Assembly: GCA_030248195.1 (NCBI GenBank)
Contig: JASAND010000874.1
Location: forward strand, 26,553-90,552
Direction: 5' to 3'
From: Trissonchulus latispiculum
Taxonomy: Eukaryota; Nematoda; Enoplea; Enoplida; Ironidae
Length of the DNA: 64,000 bases
Shown here: one piece after another, positions 54,229-64,000 of the stretch
How the letters are laid out: every line of letters starts with the position of its first letter
Numbering within the stretch: position 1 is the first letter of the stretch
Made by a program: the position numbers and the translations under genes
The notes under the pieces: model-generated
What the model was told of the DNA's origin: nothing
The model's database searches: none
What the model saw: only the letters and a program-made list of their open reading frames with translations

Positions 54229-54990
54229 TATATATACGTACCTCTGAAAATTTGAACATGTTCAGTTGTCATGACTGTACGTTATACGTATACAACGTGT
54301 ATATATATATATATATGAAACAAGCGCAGCGAATAACGATTTTAAAAAACCAGGGTAGATGTTAAAAATTTTTGGATGTGCCTCCCCGAAATTTTTTCTG
54401 GCTACGCCACTACTGTCCGCTTTTTTGTTAAAAATATAGGCTCTGCATCTGCTACCCATAAAGTCGAGGTTATCTCTTCAGTGTTGGGGGATCCTCCGAA
54501 GCAACCCTAACCATAGTTTCCCTGAAACTGGGTCGGGGGTGGCAACCATGTTGAAAACTTGGTGATCGCCCCCAAAACTTTGAGGACCCCGAACTCGCCC
54601 CTCAGAAATTTTTAACAACGGCCCAAAATGTTGACTTCAAAGAAAAGCTTGTTTTTAACGTTTTATTCGTTTTACACCGTTTTGAAGCTATTTTAAGCCA
54701 AAATTTGAGGAAAATTTTGTCAAAAAGACTATTTTTGGTTGAGGAAAGTTTTATCAAAAAGACTAGTTTTGGGTCGCTGGGGGCCATTACCATGACCGAT
54801 TCTTGCGGACGTAGGATCAATTTTTATGAAATTTCGACACCGGATTGGGAATCAGTGCTCCCGAGTTACCCTCCTAAGGCTTAGGCTTAGGTAGATTCCT
54901 TGTCGAGAAAATCGTTGACAAAAGTTTTTCTCGATTGCGGTCGATCTCTTACTCTCCTACCTCTAAGCCCAAATTGCACACTGATTAGTT

Positions 54991-57245
54991 CTGGGCTTAT
55001 TCTGCTGGGGTGGGGTGGGGGCCCTTCCTTATAAACGATCTTTCCCCCAAAAAAGTCCCCAAAAGAGGGTGCCCCCTGGTGTAGCACCCAAAAACACGGG
55101 CTTTCCTCTCTGATCGACTGTATAAAGTTGAATGCGAAGGCGCCAGCAGCCGGTTCAGGCGGTTCGCCTGTGGTGTCCCCCAAGACTGCGTCCTATCACC
55201 AACCTTGTTTCAGATCTTCATCAACTCCCTAGCTAGCGTCATCCCAGAGGGCGTGGAGATCTCTCTCTTTGCCGACGATGTAGCCATCTGGGCCAGGGAC
55301 GCTAAAATCGCCAACGCGGAGGCGAAGATCCAGACTGCTCTACATGCGATCGCTACCTGGGCTACGGAAAATAAAATGGTGATCAATGTTCAGAAATGTG
55401 AGTGCTCTGTTTTTACAACATGGAACAAGGAACAGAACTTCCAACCAAACCTAACCGTTGGAGGTCAGCGCATCCCGGTCAACAAGCATCCAACCTTCCT
55501 GGGTGTACAGTTTGACCTAACGCTACCATTCCGAGCCCACATTGACCAGCTTATTTCCAAATACCGGAAGCGAAACAACATCCTACGGTCACTCTCTGGA
55601 ACGAAATGGGGCTGCAGCAAGGAAGATCTCCGCCTCATTTACCTGGCCTACGTCGCGTCAGCTTTGGAGTACTGCGGTGCTGCCTGGATGGCCACAACGG
55701 CACCTAGCAATCTGCAGAAACTTCAAGTGGTCCAAAATGAAGCTGCACGCGCCATCACCGGATGCCCAGGCGGATCTCCTGCCGAACTCACCCTGAAGGA
55801 AGCCGGCTTGGTCCCTCTCTCCACCAGAGCGAAACTCCTCACGGCAACTGCCTACCAACGATGCCAATGCCTCCCCGACTCCAACCCAACAGCTGACTCC
55901 TTCCAAGAACCTGTCAGGCAGAGACTTACCTCACAGGCATCGTGGAGAGAAGTCGGGCGAGCCCTCTCTCAATCTACGGGTCTCTCAAATATCCAAAAGG
56001 AGAAGTTGGCCCCAGTTGGCCCCCTTCCGCCCTGGTGCACACCGCCCGGCCTTACCATCAGCAACGACCCGGCCTTACCATCAGCAACGATCTGGCCTCC
56101 TCTGTTTCCAGATCTGATACTGTTGACCACAGAAGCTCAGCCACCCTGCGTCTCCTGAACTCTCTGCCCCCTCCTGATATAGAAGCCTATACCGACGGAT
56201 CTGCGGTATCAGGCACTATGTGTGGAGGTAGCGGAGTCTTCGTCCAACACCGACGCCTAGATCGCACCAGAAACATTGTGGACCCAGCTGGCAAACTTGC
56301 GTCCAGCTACGACGCGGAACTGCATGCACTGGAACTCGCGCTAGAATGGACCCTCAACGTAGCGACCCCCAGTGATCAAGTCATCAGGCTCTTCTCAAAC
56401 TCGCAATCTGCCGTGAGGAAGCTTCGGTCTGGCCCGGTGAAAGCTACTGGGTCGAAAGAAGGCAGAATCTGGTCCCTGCTCGCCCAGATCCTAGCCACTC
56501 AACCCCGCCGACTTGAAATCTGGATTCCCGGACATTCGAACATTCCGGGTAACGACAAAGCTGACTATCTGGCGAACATTGGAACCACTCTCGACCAAAC
56601 AACTGTCCCCATAGACTTTCGTTCTGCAAAATCCCACCTTTCAAGGGAACTCTCAGCGTCCTGGGAGGCCAGTCTCCTCTCAGACAGAATTGGTCTTCCC
56701 GTCCTCCCCAGGTCTGCTCCCTCCAGGGAGCTTGGCCTGGGCCGTGCCGAGCGCTCCATCCTATCCCAATTGCGGGTCGGAGGGTTTTCCCCTCTGCTAA
56801 ATTGGTTCCTGCACAGGATAGGTGCAAGAAATGACCCCTTCTGTTCCCACTGCCCGGGCACGGAGGACTCTGAGACACGCAATCTTAGAGTTCCCGCAGG
56901 GGGACCTTCCCCGGTTTCTCCACCTTGGTACTAACCCCTCCCTGGAAGTCCTTTGGGAAAACCCCAGAGCGGTGATTGCCTATCTTTGGGGTTGCGGCCG
57001 ACTCCTGCCTCCACGGGAGGCGGTCCGGGCCGATTGACGATCGTCAGGTGGCCGGAAGCAACAGCAACAACAACAACAACAGGGTGCCCCCTTTGGTACC
57101 GACATTTGTCCTGAAGAAAATCGCTCAGAAGGTCACATTTTCAAAAATTCTCCGGCTTCGCCAGAGATTTTTACTCGATTTTTAATGCCTATTTTTGATT
57201 TTTGCCTATTTTAACACTGAATCCGCATACTTTTGCACTAAAAAC
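54991..57245. mobile_element. CTGG...CCAG family element split by a retrotransposon
   Basis: The left end CTGGGCTTATTCTGCTGGGG starts at 54991. The family interior ('gcgctcagaagg'-like block, degenerate CCGGC-TTC-GCCAG hairpin at about 57149) resumes after the retrotransposon at 57093. The right end is missing: sequence changes at about 57246 to TAGAGATGCACCGAGG. Confidence 0.72.
55078..57081 (+). pseudogene. 5'-truncated non-LTR retrotransposon (RT, RNase H), frameshifted
   Basis: A dead copy of an RNase H-bearing LINE related to, but distinct from, the intact one at 59.6 kb. The first frame (to 56158) encodes the end of the reverse transcriptase (CGVPQDCVLSPTLFQIFINS, FADDVAIW) and the thumb/connection region. 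A 23-bp tandem duplication at 56048-56093 shifts the frame. The second frame carries RNase H motifs (YTDGSA, SSYDAELHALELALEW, WIPGHSNIPGNDKADYLA), but the third acidic residue is Asn (FSNSQSA where TDSLSA is expected). A further shift near 56880 breaks the terminal CxxC...H...C knuckle. The 3' end has a (CAA)n tail at 57058-57080. The 12-bp duplication AGGGTGCCCCCT (55066-55077 and 57081-57092) marks its insertion. Confidence 0.9.
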
Positions 57246-57545
57246 TAGAGATGCACCGAGGCCGCCACTACCGCCACTATCGTGGCGAGGCCGAGGCCTG
57301 GAAATTGGGGGTCCAAATTGAAAATTTTCAAAAAATTTCTGGGAAATTTAAGTTTTGCAATAATTTTTGATGTACATACAAACGTTACTATCGTTGTTTT
57401 CATTCATATCCGCGGGAAAACAAACGATTTAGTTGTAGCCCAATAGTTTAGTTGTGGATTTGCATGCATAGGTGTTTTAGAGGGTGGGCGTTCTGGACCC
57501 TCCACAAAACCACAAACTTTGGCGACCTCCTCAGATTTTGCTATT
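57246..57545. other. No gene seen
   Basis: Starts with TAGAGATGCACCGAGGCCGC, which looks like one end of a hAT-like element; no partner end was found. Confidence 0.35.
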
Positions 57546-58036
57546 CATAGGTGTATATAACGGGGATTTGGGGTGGGGGGCCCCTCCTCCGAAATTTTGG
57601 GGGGGCCCTTTTTACCCCCCCCCCCCCGACCCCCCAAACCTCCACCAAAAAGTTTTCAATTTTTATGCCAAAAATCGCATTTTCAGCCATTGCTAATGTC
57701 GAAAAACATGAAATCATTAAATAATTTTTACATTAGACAGTGTATTTAAACTCGAAAAGTTGATTGCCAACATGTTTCTGAGTCCAGAATAAGGTCAATA
57801 TTGAGTTTAGAAATCCATAAAACCGTTATAAACGTGTATTTCTCGCGATAATAATCACATTATGCTAAAAATTTGGACTTTTTTTGAAAAATTTTACAGA
57901 ATTTATATACCCTAAAAATGCCCGATTTTTGTGCCTTCGGCGCGACTCCCCCCAGGTGGGGGGGCCTGGACCTCCAAAATTTTAGGGGTTTGGAAAAATG
58001 GCTGGGGGTTACTCCCCCCCCCCCAATTACACCTGT
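57546..58036. mobile_element. CATAGGTGTA-type element, relative of 45694-46238
   Basis: The left end CATAGGTGTATATAACGGGG and right end TTACACCTGTAG bound it. The interior is collinear with 45694-46238 ('acattagacagtg', 'ttgattgccaacatgtttc', 'ccttcggcgcg'). No target duplication is visible. Confidence 0.72.
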
Positions 58037-58039
58037 AGG

Positions 58040-59572
58040 GGGGTGGGGCAATTTGGGAACCCGGGGCGGGCCGGGGCAACATGGGAAAAAATTGGCCTAA
58101 CACCTGTTTTAAGCCCATGGTTTTTTGCGTCAGGGGCTGCGTCATGGCGCAAATTTTTTTCGTGTGACGCAAATGAAATTAGCCCTGACGCAAGCCTGGC
58201 GCAGTTAGATTTGAACTTCAACTAGAGGCAAAATTGTGCAAACTTGCTGGAAAAATTGTGTTTCAAACGTGATATTTCTAAAAATTTTCTGCTGGGGGCT
58301 GCGCCTTCAGGCTCCTTCATGTCTGTCTTCTTACTTGTTGCTGAGTGCTAAGATGACTGACAAACTAATATTTTTATTAATCATTGCGTATAAGGGCGCA
58401 TGTAGCAGCGGCAACAGCTTGCAAGTCTTGCAGATGTAGCACTTAAAAATATTTTAATATACATTCGATATTGCAATAACCGCCCATACTTAATACCACA
58501 TCAACTGGTCGCGAAAATGCTCTAAATTAATTCCTGGAGAAAGAAACTAAAGAAAATGTTTCCTACCTGTTTAAAATTATCCTATTTAAAGTCATAAATA
58601 GGATAGACGGCGAAGGCGGTACAGCCCGAAAAGAACCATCACCTGATTTGCCCGGTATAACCAGGGCGAACAACATGTAAAAAACCCAGCGATATTACAT
58701 GATAAGCATAATGACTCCAGAAGAGAAGTTCCAACAAAACTATAAATATAAAGAAATCATAAAATTATCAAAATAAAATATGAAATATATATATAGCATT
58801 AACTTACTAAACCTAGCTACACGCATAGCTACTATTACGTACAAACCTAAGTGTCAACAAACATGTCATTCATACTGTTAGGTGCTCTCATATGCTGACC
58901 ACTATGCTAGACTGATACTAGTATTCGGTGGGCGTCGTCAGTAGCATGCCGACTTACTAGTTGCAGCTTTAGGTTGTTTTCAACTCCCAGCGAAATAGGA
59001 TAGAAACGTTTCTGCCCTGTGGTCCCATTCACACGTGCTGGTTAAGCAAAGGTGCTACACACATCATTACATATGGATGATACCGATTTATCGAATTTTA
59101 TATGAAATTTCTGTTTTGTAACAGTTTTTCGAATTTGCAATTTCAGACTTTGCTGATTATATCCCTTAGAAATAGCTAAGTCCAGTAATTTCCTAGACTT
59201 AATAATAAAGCTATCATACGTATTACAAATACTGCCATATCTATTAATTCACAGTAGTAAAATCTTAGTATGTGGATGGGAGAACTATGGTAAAGGATTT
59301 CTTTAAAAAAGAAGAGATTTTTTTAATTGTTGGGGGGGTGTTAGTTTAGTGTATGTTTGTGTATGTGTGAATAAGAAAGGGGTATTATTTGGCGGGGTTG
59401 TGTTTTGTATAGTAAAATAGAAAAAGGGAAAAAGGGGAGGGTTTGTGTGTTTAGATGGTTGAAAAATTGGTTATAGTTGAAATATGAATATAATGTTTAA
59501 AATACTATTAAATGTAAAATAAGTTTTGTTTAGGGGGAAAGTAATGGGGTGGAGAATGAGTAATAAAAATAA
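58040..59572. other. No gene seen upstream of the intact retrotransposon
   Basis: AT-rich, apparently single-copy sequence. A purine/T-rich stretch lies at 59320-59520. No ORF1-like (gag) coding is visible, so the retrotransposon downstream seems to have one ORF only. Confidence 0.4.
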
Positions 59573-59735
59573 GGAATCCTGCTCCAATGGTCCTCGCCTT
59601 GCCGTGGTGGAGCAGCTTACGGACCCCCTGGTCCCACCAAATGGTTCCTATTCGGGCTACCCCTCGGAGGCCCGCCCACCCGACCCAAGGTCCCTATTCC
59701 GGGACAGCCTTTACAGCCAAGCGTGTTTTTCCTAG
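59544..59735 (+). other. Short AUG-initiated upstream ORF overlapping the main retrotransposon ORF
   Basis: ATGs at 59544 and 59556 open a 63-codon frame that ends with TAG at 59733-59735, just where the sequence TGTTTTTCC occurs. The main ORF is in the -1 frame relative to it and is open from 59573. It could be a regulatory upstream ORF, a frameshift entry, or chance. Confidence 0.35.
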
Positions 59736-62700
59736 CCGGGCGGGGTAAACCAGCCTACTTCGCCCGGCTGCTCCTGGAGGCTGGTGACGTTGAACCAAAT
59801 CCTGGCCCCCGCTGGCCATGTGCAGTCTGTGGCCTACCGGTGACCCGGCAGACCTTCTCCATCCAGTGCGCTTCTTGCCGCCGCTGGGTCCATGAAGGGA
59901 AATGCAGTGGTATCACCCCCGGGAACTTCAGAAAAGGACTATCTGAACAATTCATCAGATCATTCTGCTGCAGTGGCTGTAGCAGACCTCCCACCCCTCC
60001 CTCAACCCAACCTCCCCCCGCCAACCCACCGCAGCCGCCAAACCAACGCCCAATTCCCAGCCTGCTCTCGCCAAGCCAAGGTGACAGCAGGCCAACCCGC
60101 CGCCCCACCCAGTCGTCCCCGGCTGGAACCCACAGGAACTGTCTACGTCTGCTTCAGTGGAACGCTGGCGCATTGTCCCAGGCCAAAAGAATCTTCTTGA
60201 CCAAACTCCTGGAGGAACACGACACTGATGTGGCAGCCATCCAGGAGACTTGGCTCAAGCCTGGCGAAACATTAAATCTGGCAAATTACAACGAGGAACA
60301 CTCTTACCGAAGAAGGGATAGAAGAGCTGCTGCCGCCGCAGCATCAACTCCGGTTGGCGGCGGAGTTGCCCTTCTAATCCGGAAAGGAATAGACTACTAC
60401 AGAATGCCAGATCAACTAGTCCAGAACTGCGACGAATCAACGGATGCACTAGCAATTCAAATCCTAGTCAACGGCAGCCTCATACCCATTTCCTCTGTCT
60501 ACTGCCCGCCCATCATCCGGACCGCGGACGACCACCGTGTGCGGAATTTCGATCCGTCCCTACTGCCAAACACCCGCAGCACCATCGTGATGGGCGATTT
60601 CAACGCCCACAGCCCCATGTGGGACAACTGGCAGCCACCGAATGAAACCGGTGACCTTTTGGAGGATTGGATTCTGCAAAACAGCCTGCTGGTTGCTAAC
60701 AACGGTGAATCTACAAAAGCCGCATCCAACTCTGTCCCCGATATAACTATTGTCGGGCAGAAATGGGACGGTGAACTGGACTGGAAAGTGTCCCCGGATA
60801 CTGTGTCGGACCACCTGCCTATATTGATCTGCCTCCCTACAATCGTCAAACCTGGCGGAAGAGAGAGACCGGCCAGGTATAACTTTGGAAAAGCGGACTG
60901 GAACCGGTTCTGTCGGGTACTCGACGATCAGCTCTCCCTGACCTTGCCTGACCCGGAATCCGAAACGGCGCATTCCCTAATGCGCGCCATCACGAAGTCA
61001 ATCACCGAAGCCGCCAGAACAGCTATTCCTAAATTCCGCAGGAAGGAGGCTAAGGCCTGGTGGAATCCAGAACTGACTGCCCAGGCAAGGAAGTGCCGGG
61101 AGCTGCGGAAGGATGCCAGATCCAGCGATGATGCTAAACGGAGGTGGACAGAGGAAACAAAACGGCTCCGGGAAATGATGACCACTGCGAAAAGAGAAGA
61201 ATGGAGAAACTATGCATCTGGCCTGAGCCTAAGATCAGACCCAGCTAAGGTCATGAGAACAATCAAAGCCATCGACGGGAAAGCCAATTGCCACTCCAGC
61301 GGGGCCATCAAGAAAGGGGACAAGCTTCTGTACACGGACTATGCCAAGGCCTCTGCATTTGCTTCGGAATACGCATCCGTCAGCCGGCTGAGGGCCGGCA
61401 GGGACAACGTAATTCTGAAGAAACGCAACCGAGAGGAAATGCGAAGGCAGTGCGACTGCACGCCTACTTCAGCAACTCTCTGCAGCCCTTTTGGAATGTC
61501 CGAACTCAGTGCCGCCATCAGCAACCTCAAATTGAAGAAAGCCCCTGGTCCTGATGGAATCTGCAATGAAATGCTCAAGAAGGCAACCCCTGGGCTCAAA
61601 GATGCTCTTCTGAGACTCTGCAACAGGTCCTGGAAGTACGGTGAAATCCCCAGCTCCTGGAAACAAGCGATGATAATACCTATTCACAAAAGGGGCAAAC
61701 CAGTGGACCAAACCAGCTCCTACCGCCCTATCAGCCTTACATCTGCAGTCTCCAAACTGATGGAGGCAATGGTGAAACGCAGACTCCAGTATTTCCTGGA
61801 GAGCAGAGGATTCTTCTCCCCAGCGCAAGCTGGATTCCGCCCGGGAGCTGCTACTGATGATCAGGTCCTAAGAGTGACACAGTCAGTAGTAGATGGATTC
61901 TCCCAACCAAAGAAGGCAAGAAGAACTGGACTGGTCCTCATCGATTTCGCCCGTGCTTTCGACACAGTGTGGAAGCCCGGTCTCATTCAGAAGCTGCTCA
62001 GGTCCGGCCTACCCGTCTGTGCCGTGAAGTGGATCCACCAATTCCTGTCTGATCGCAAAGCCTGTGTCCGTGTTGGATCCAAAAGAAGCCGATACAGAAA
62101 CCTCCATCACGGGGTACCTCAAGGAAGCTGCCTCTCTCCACTCCTGTTCCTTGTGTTCATCAATGATATTCTGGACAGGATGCCGGAGGGAATTCAGGCT
62201 TCCTTATTTGCTGATGATCTTGCCCTGTGGTCGCAGGATGAAGAAGTGGCAAAAACAGAAGTCAACCTGCAGAAAGCCCTGGAGGTTCTGTATCGGTGGA
62301 CAAGGAAATGGCACATGGCGGTCAATGTCAACAAGTGTGAATCCATGATATTTACCACCCACAACGCCGAAGCCAGAAGACGCCTGGCGCTGTTCTACAA
62401 TGGTGAGCCCATCCCTGGAAAAGAATCAGTCACATTCCTGGGCGTAACGTTCGACCGGCTTCTCAACTTTGGCCCCCACGTTGCCCAGCTCAGGGCGAAG
62501 CTGGGATCCCGCACTCGAATCCTGTCTGCCCTTGCTGGAAGAGACTGGGGACTCAGCAAGGAAGACCTTCGTTCTGTCTACCTGACCTTTGTAAGGTCCG
62601 CCCTGGAATACTGTTCCGGAATCTGGGGTATTTCGGCTGCCCCAACTCACCTCCAGTCGGCTGAAAAGATCCAGAATAAGGCATGTAGAATCATTTCTGG

Positions 62701-63943
62701 CTGCCATAGCTCGTCCCCTATCGAAGCTCTACAGATGGAGGCCGGTGTCCAACCCTTCCAACTCAGATCCCAATACCTGGCCTCCAAAATGTACGAGAAG
62801 AGCCTGCGGCTACCTGAAGATAGCCTCCGGCGATCAACAGTGGCTCGACCCAGCACCAGGCATAGAATTCTGAAAACCCAGCCTAGTTGGAGATCCAGAA
62901 CCGCCGAAATTGTGGATGAAACTCCTCTGGCGGGGCGGACACGCGAGCCAGTCAGCCTACTCCCACCATTTGCTCCCTGGCACCAGCAAGCAACTTTGGA
63001 AGCCGACACATCAATTGCTACCTCGTGCAGAAATCTCTCCCCTCCTGAAAAGAGAACCATGGCACTGCAGAACCTCCGCAACCAACAGCCCGCTGACTAC
63101 ATCATATGGACTGACGGATCCGCTAAATGCGGAACTGAACGAGGAGGCAGCGGCGTCTATGTTGTGGAAACCTTCACCGAGCGTAGAAGGCACCTCGCCT
63201 TCCCTGCTGGAATTGTCTGTTCCAGCTATAGAGCGGAGCTCATTGCCATCAAAAAGGCCCTAGACTGGGTCCTAAGATATGGAAAGCTGCACCGAACTAA
63301 TTTGATCCGGATCTGTACGGATTCACTATCGGCTGTGCAGAAACTGTCTGGAGGACCTGCTCTGCCATGTACGTATCTGGAAACTGCCATCTGGAATCAT
63401 TTAGATAGTCTTAACAGGAGAAACATAACGGCTAGCCTCATCTGGATTCCCAGTCACTGTGGAATTTCCGGAAATGAAATGGCCGACAGACTAGCGAGAA
63501 ATGGAGGGAAGATGGTCCAAGACGAGGTTGCAATTGATTATCCTACAGCGTCAGCCGTGCTCAGGCGGCACTTTACCCAAAAATGGCACAGTGGCATTTC
63601 CCATGACCGAACAAGGTCTATCTTTGGTGACAGAGGCCCTGTCCCACCGTCCAACGAAGCCGGGCTGTCAAGACGTGACAGAATCATCCTGTCCCAGCTG
63701 CGAACCGGAAAAAGCCTACTTTTAGCCCAATATCGGAATGAAATCAACCCCACTGCATATCCCTCCGACCTGTGCCCAGACTGCTCCCAGGAGACCGAAA
63801 CCTTAGACCACCTTATCCTCTCCTGCCCAGCTAAGGAGGCTGCGCGGAGGAGACATTTTGACTGTTCCCTTGGCTTGGCTGTCCTTTGGGAGGCCCCTTC
63901 GGGTGTTATGGGTTTCCTGAAGGGTACTGGGCGGTTAGACTAA
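59723..63943 (+). CDS. Retrotransposon polyprotein: 2A-like, PHD finger, endonuclease, RT, RNase H, CCHC
   Basis: A multidomain LINE protein that would nick target DNA, copy its RNA and degrade the template. Residues are numbered from 59723, which is GTG, not ATG: the frame is open from 59573 but has no ATG before the 2A motif. A 2A-like sequence LLLEAGDVEPNPGP lies at residues 16-29. A PHD-type C4HC3 finger uses C33, C36, C49, C52, H57, C61, C83 and C86. A Pro-rich linker (88-135) follows. The AP-like endonuclease (about 140-370) shows QWNAG (N147), IQETW, GDFNAHS (D292, N294) and SDH (D363, H364). Reverse transcriptase (about 600-870) shows APGPDG, D741 in IDFARAFD, GVPQGSCLSP and FADD (D831, D832). 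RNase H has D1131, E1172, D1200 and D1255. A C-terminal knuckle C1351-x2-C-x8-H-x4-C1368 ends the protein. All catalytic residues I can check are present and there is no internal stop. Known 2A motifs occur in several APE-type LINE clades; the clade here is unassigned. Confidence 0.95.
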   Translation: MFFLAGRGKPAYFARLLLEAGDVEPNPGPRWPCAVCGLPVTRQTFSIQCASCRRWVHEGKCSGITPGNFRKGLSEQFIRSFCCSGCSRPPTPPSTQPPPANPPQPPNQRPIPSLLSPSQGDSRPTRRPTQSSPAGTHRNCLRLLQWNAGALSQAKRIFLTKLLEEHDTDVAAIQETWLKPGETLNLANYNEEHSYRRRDRRAAAAAASTPVGGGVALLIRKGIDYYRMPDQLVQNCDESTDALAIQILVNGSLIPISSVYCPPIIRTADDHRVRNFDPSLLPNTRSTIVMGDFNAHSPMWDNWQPPNETGDLLEDWILQNSLLVANNGESTKAASNSVPDITIVGQKWDGELDWKVSPDTVSDHLPILICLPTIVKPGGRERPARYNFGKADWNRFCRVLDDQLSLTLPDPESETAHSLMRAITKSITEAARTAIPKFRRKEAKAWWNPELTAQARKCRELRKDARSSDDAKRRWTEETKRLREMMTTAKREEWRNYASGLSLRSDPAKVMRTIKAIDGKANCHSSGAIKKGDKLLYTDYAKASAFASEYASVSRLRAGRDNVILKKRNREEMRRQCDCTPTSATLCSPFGMSELSAAISNLKLKKAPGPDGICNEMLKKATPGLKDALLRLCNRSWKYGEIPSSWKQAMIIPIHKRGKPVDQTSSYRPISLTSAVSKLMEAMVKRRLQYFLESRGFFSPAQAGFRPGAATDDQVLRVTQSVVDGFSQPKKARRTGLVLIDFARAFDTVWKPGLIQKLLRSGLPVCAVKWIHQFLSDRKACVRVGSKRSRYRNLHHGVPQGSCLSPLLFLVFINDILDRMPEGIQASLFADDLALWSQDEEVAKTEVNLQKALEVLYRWTRKWHMAVNVNKCESMIFTTHNAEARRRLALFYNGEPIPGKESVTFLGVTFDRLLNFGPHVAQLRAKLGSRTRILSALAGRDWGLSKEDLRSVYLTFVRSALEYCSGIWGISAAPTHLQSAEKIQNKACRIISGCHSSSPIEALQMEAGVQPFQLRSQYLASKMYEKSLRLPEDSLRRSTVARPSTRHRILKTQPSWRSRTAEIVDETPLAGRTREPVSLLPPFAPWHQQATLEADTSIATSCRNLSPPEKRTMALQNLRNQQPADYIIWTDGSAKCGTERGGSGVYVVETFTERRRHLAFPAGIVCSSYRAELIAIKKALDWVLRYGKLHRTNLIRICTDSLSAVQKLSGGPALPCTYLETAIWNHLDSLNRRNITASLIWIPSHCGISGNEMADRLARNGGKMVQDEVAIDYPTASAVLRRHFTQKWHSGISHDRTRSIFGDRGPVPPSNEAGLSRRDRIILSQLRTGKSLLLAQYRNEINPTAYPSDLCPDCSQETETLDHLILSCPAKEAARRRHFDCSLGLAVLWEAPSGVMGFLKGTGRLD

Positions 63944-64000
63944 CTGCTCAGCTGTATGGATCCGCTCCGCCTGGCCCTAATGATGATGATGATGATGATG
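63944..64000 (+). repeat. 3' UTR and (ATG)n tail of the retrotransposon
   Basis: After the stop codon TAA-like end of the ORF (TAG/ACTAA context at 63941-63943) a short non-coding segment leads into ATGATGATG repeats that run off the window. Confidence 0.8.

Larger units (their letters stand above)
59573..64000 (+). mobile_element. Non-LTR retrotransposon, single ORF, apparently intact, 3' end at window edge
   Basis: The 5' boundary is set approximately where G/C-rich, element-like sequence begins. The 3' UTR is only about 35 bp and leads into (ATG)n at 63978-64000, a simple-repeat tail typical of several LINE clades. Target duplications cannot be seen because the right flank lies outside the window. 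Confidence 0.85.

Noticed and set aside
57246..57300. Possible hAT element starting TAGAGATGCACCGAGG
   Set aside because: The end sequence is suggestive, but no matching right end or 8-bp duplication was found, so no element is called.
59573..59720. HDV-like ribozyme at the LINE 5' end
   Set aside because: P1-like and hairpin pairings exist, but I could not complete the nested pseudoknot with a P2 strand after P4; it is kept only as a low-interest finding.

Overview
The window comes from an animal nuclear genome, probably an early-branching or marine invertebrate (a sponge or a similar lineage is my guess, not shown). The evidence is a spliced, metazoan-type Rab2 gene with GT-AG introns, animal-type non-LTR retrotransposons, and a very dense load of short inverted-repeat DNA transposons, satellites and G/C homopolymers. 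Nothing looks bacterial, plastid or mitochondrial.

Layout. 1-10.3 kb: intergenic DNA. It holds three related inverted-repeat elements with 5-bp target site duplications (TSDs; 461-908, 1002-1419, 2470-3269), two hAT-like non-autonomous elements (4612-4900, 5596-6415), and a comparatively repeat-poor stretch at 6.4-10.3 kb downstream of Rab2. 10.3-27.2 kb (minus strand): a complete Rab2 GTPase gene in eight coding exons. I assembled it exon by exon; it totals 642 nt (213 aa plus stop), and every junction keeps the reading frame. Introns 1-3 are swollen with transposons, satellites and retrotransposon ends. 27.2-54.9 kb: no recognisable host gene. This is a mosaic of short DNA elements: hAT-like with 8-bp TSD, a CTGG...CCAG family with 5-bp TSD, an element group flanked by TA, a foldback element, 58-, 145-147- and 163-bp tandem repeats, and a recurring 4-nt-loop palindrome. 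Several elements are nested in one another. 55.1-57.1 kb: a 5'-truncated, frameshifted non-LTR retrotransposon (RT plus RNase H) inserted into a CTGG-family element, with a 12-bp TSD and a (CAA)n tail. 59.6-64.0 kb: an apparently intact non-LTR retrotransposon with a single 1,400-residue ORF. Its domain order is 2A-like peptide, PHD finger, AP-like endonuclease, reverse transcriptase, RNase H and a terminal CCHC knuckle, followed by an (ATG)n tail at the window edge.

How it fits together. Rab2 is the only host gene I can support; it acts in ER-Golgi and late-endosomal/lysosomal traffic. The retrotransposon ORF is the only plausibly active mobile enzyme here. All the DNA elements are non-autonomous: I found no transposase ORF. 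The most interesting points are the 2A-like peptide next to a missing AUG start, the palindrome whose stem varies in a compensatory way between copies, the composite repeat headed by that palindrome, and two transposon families with 5-bp TSDs that I cannot place in a known superfamily.
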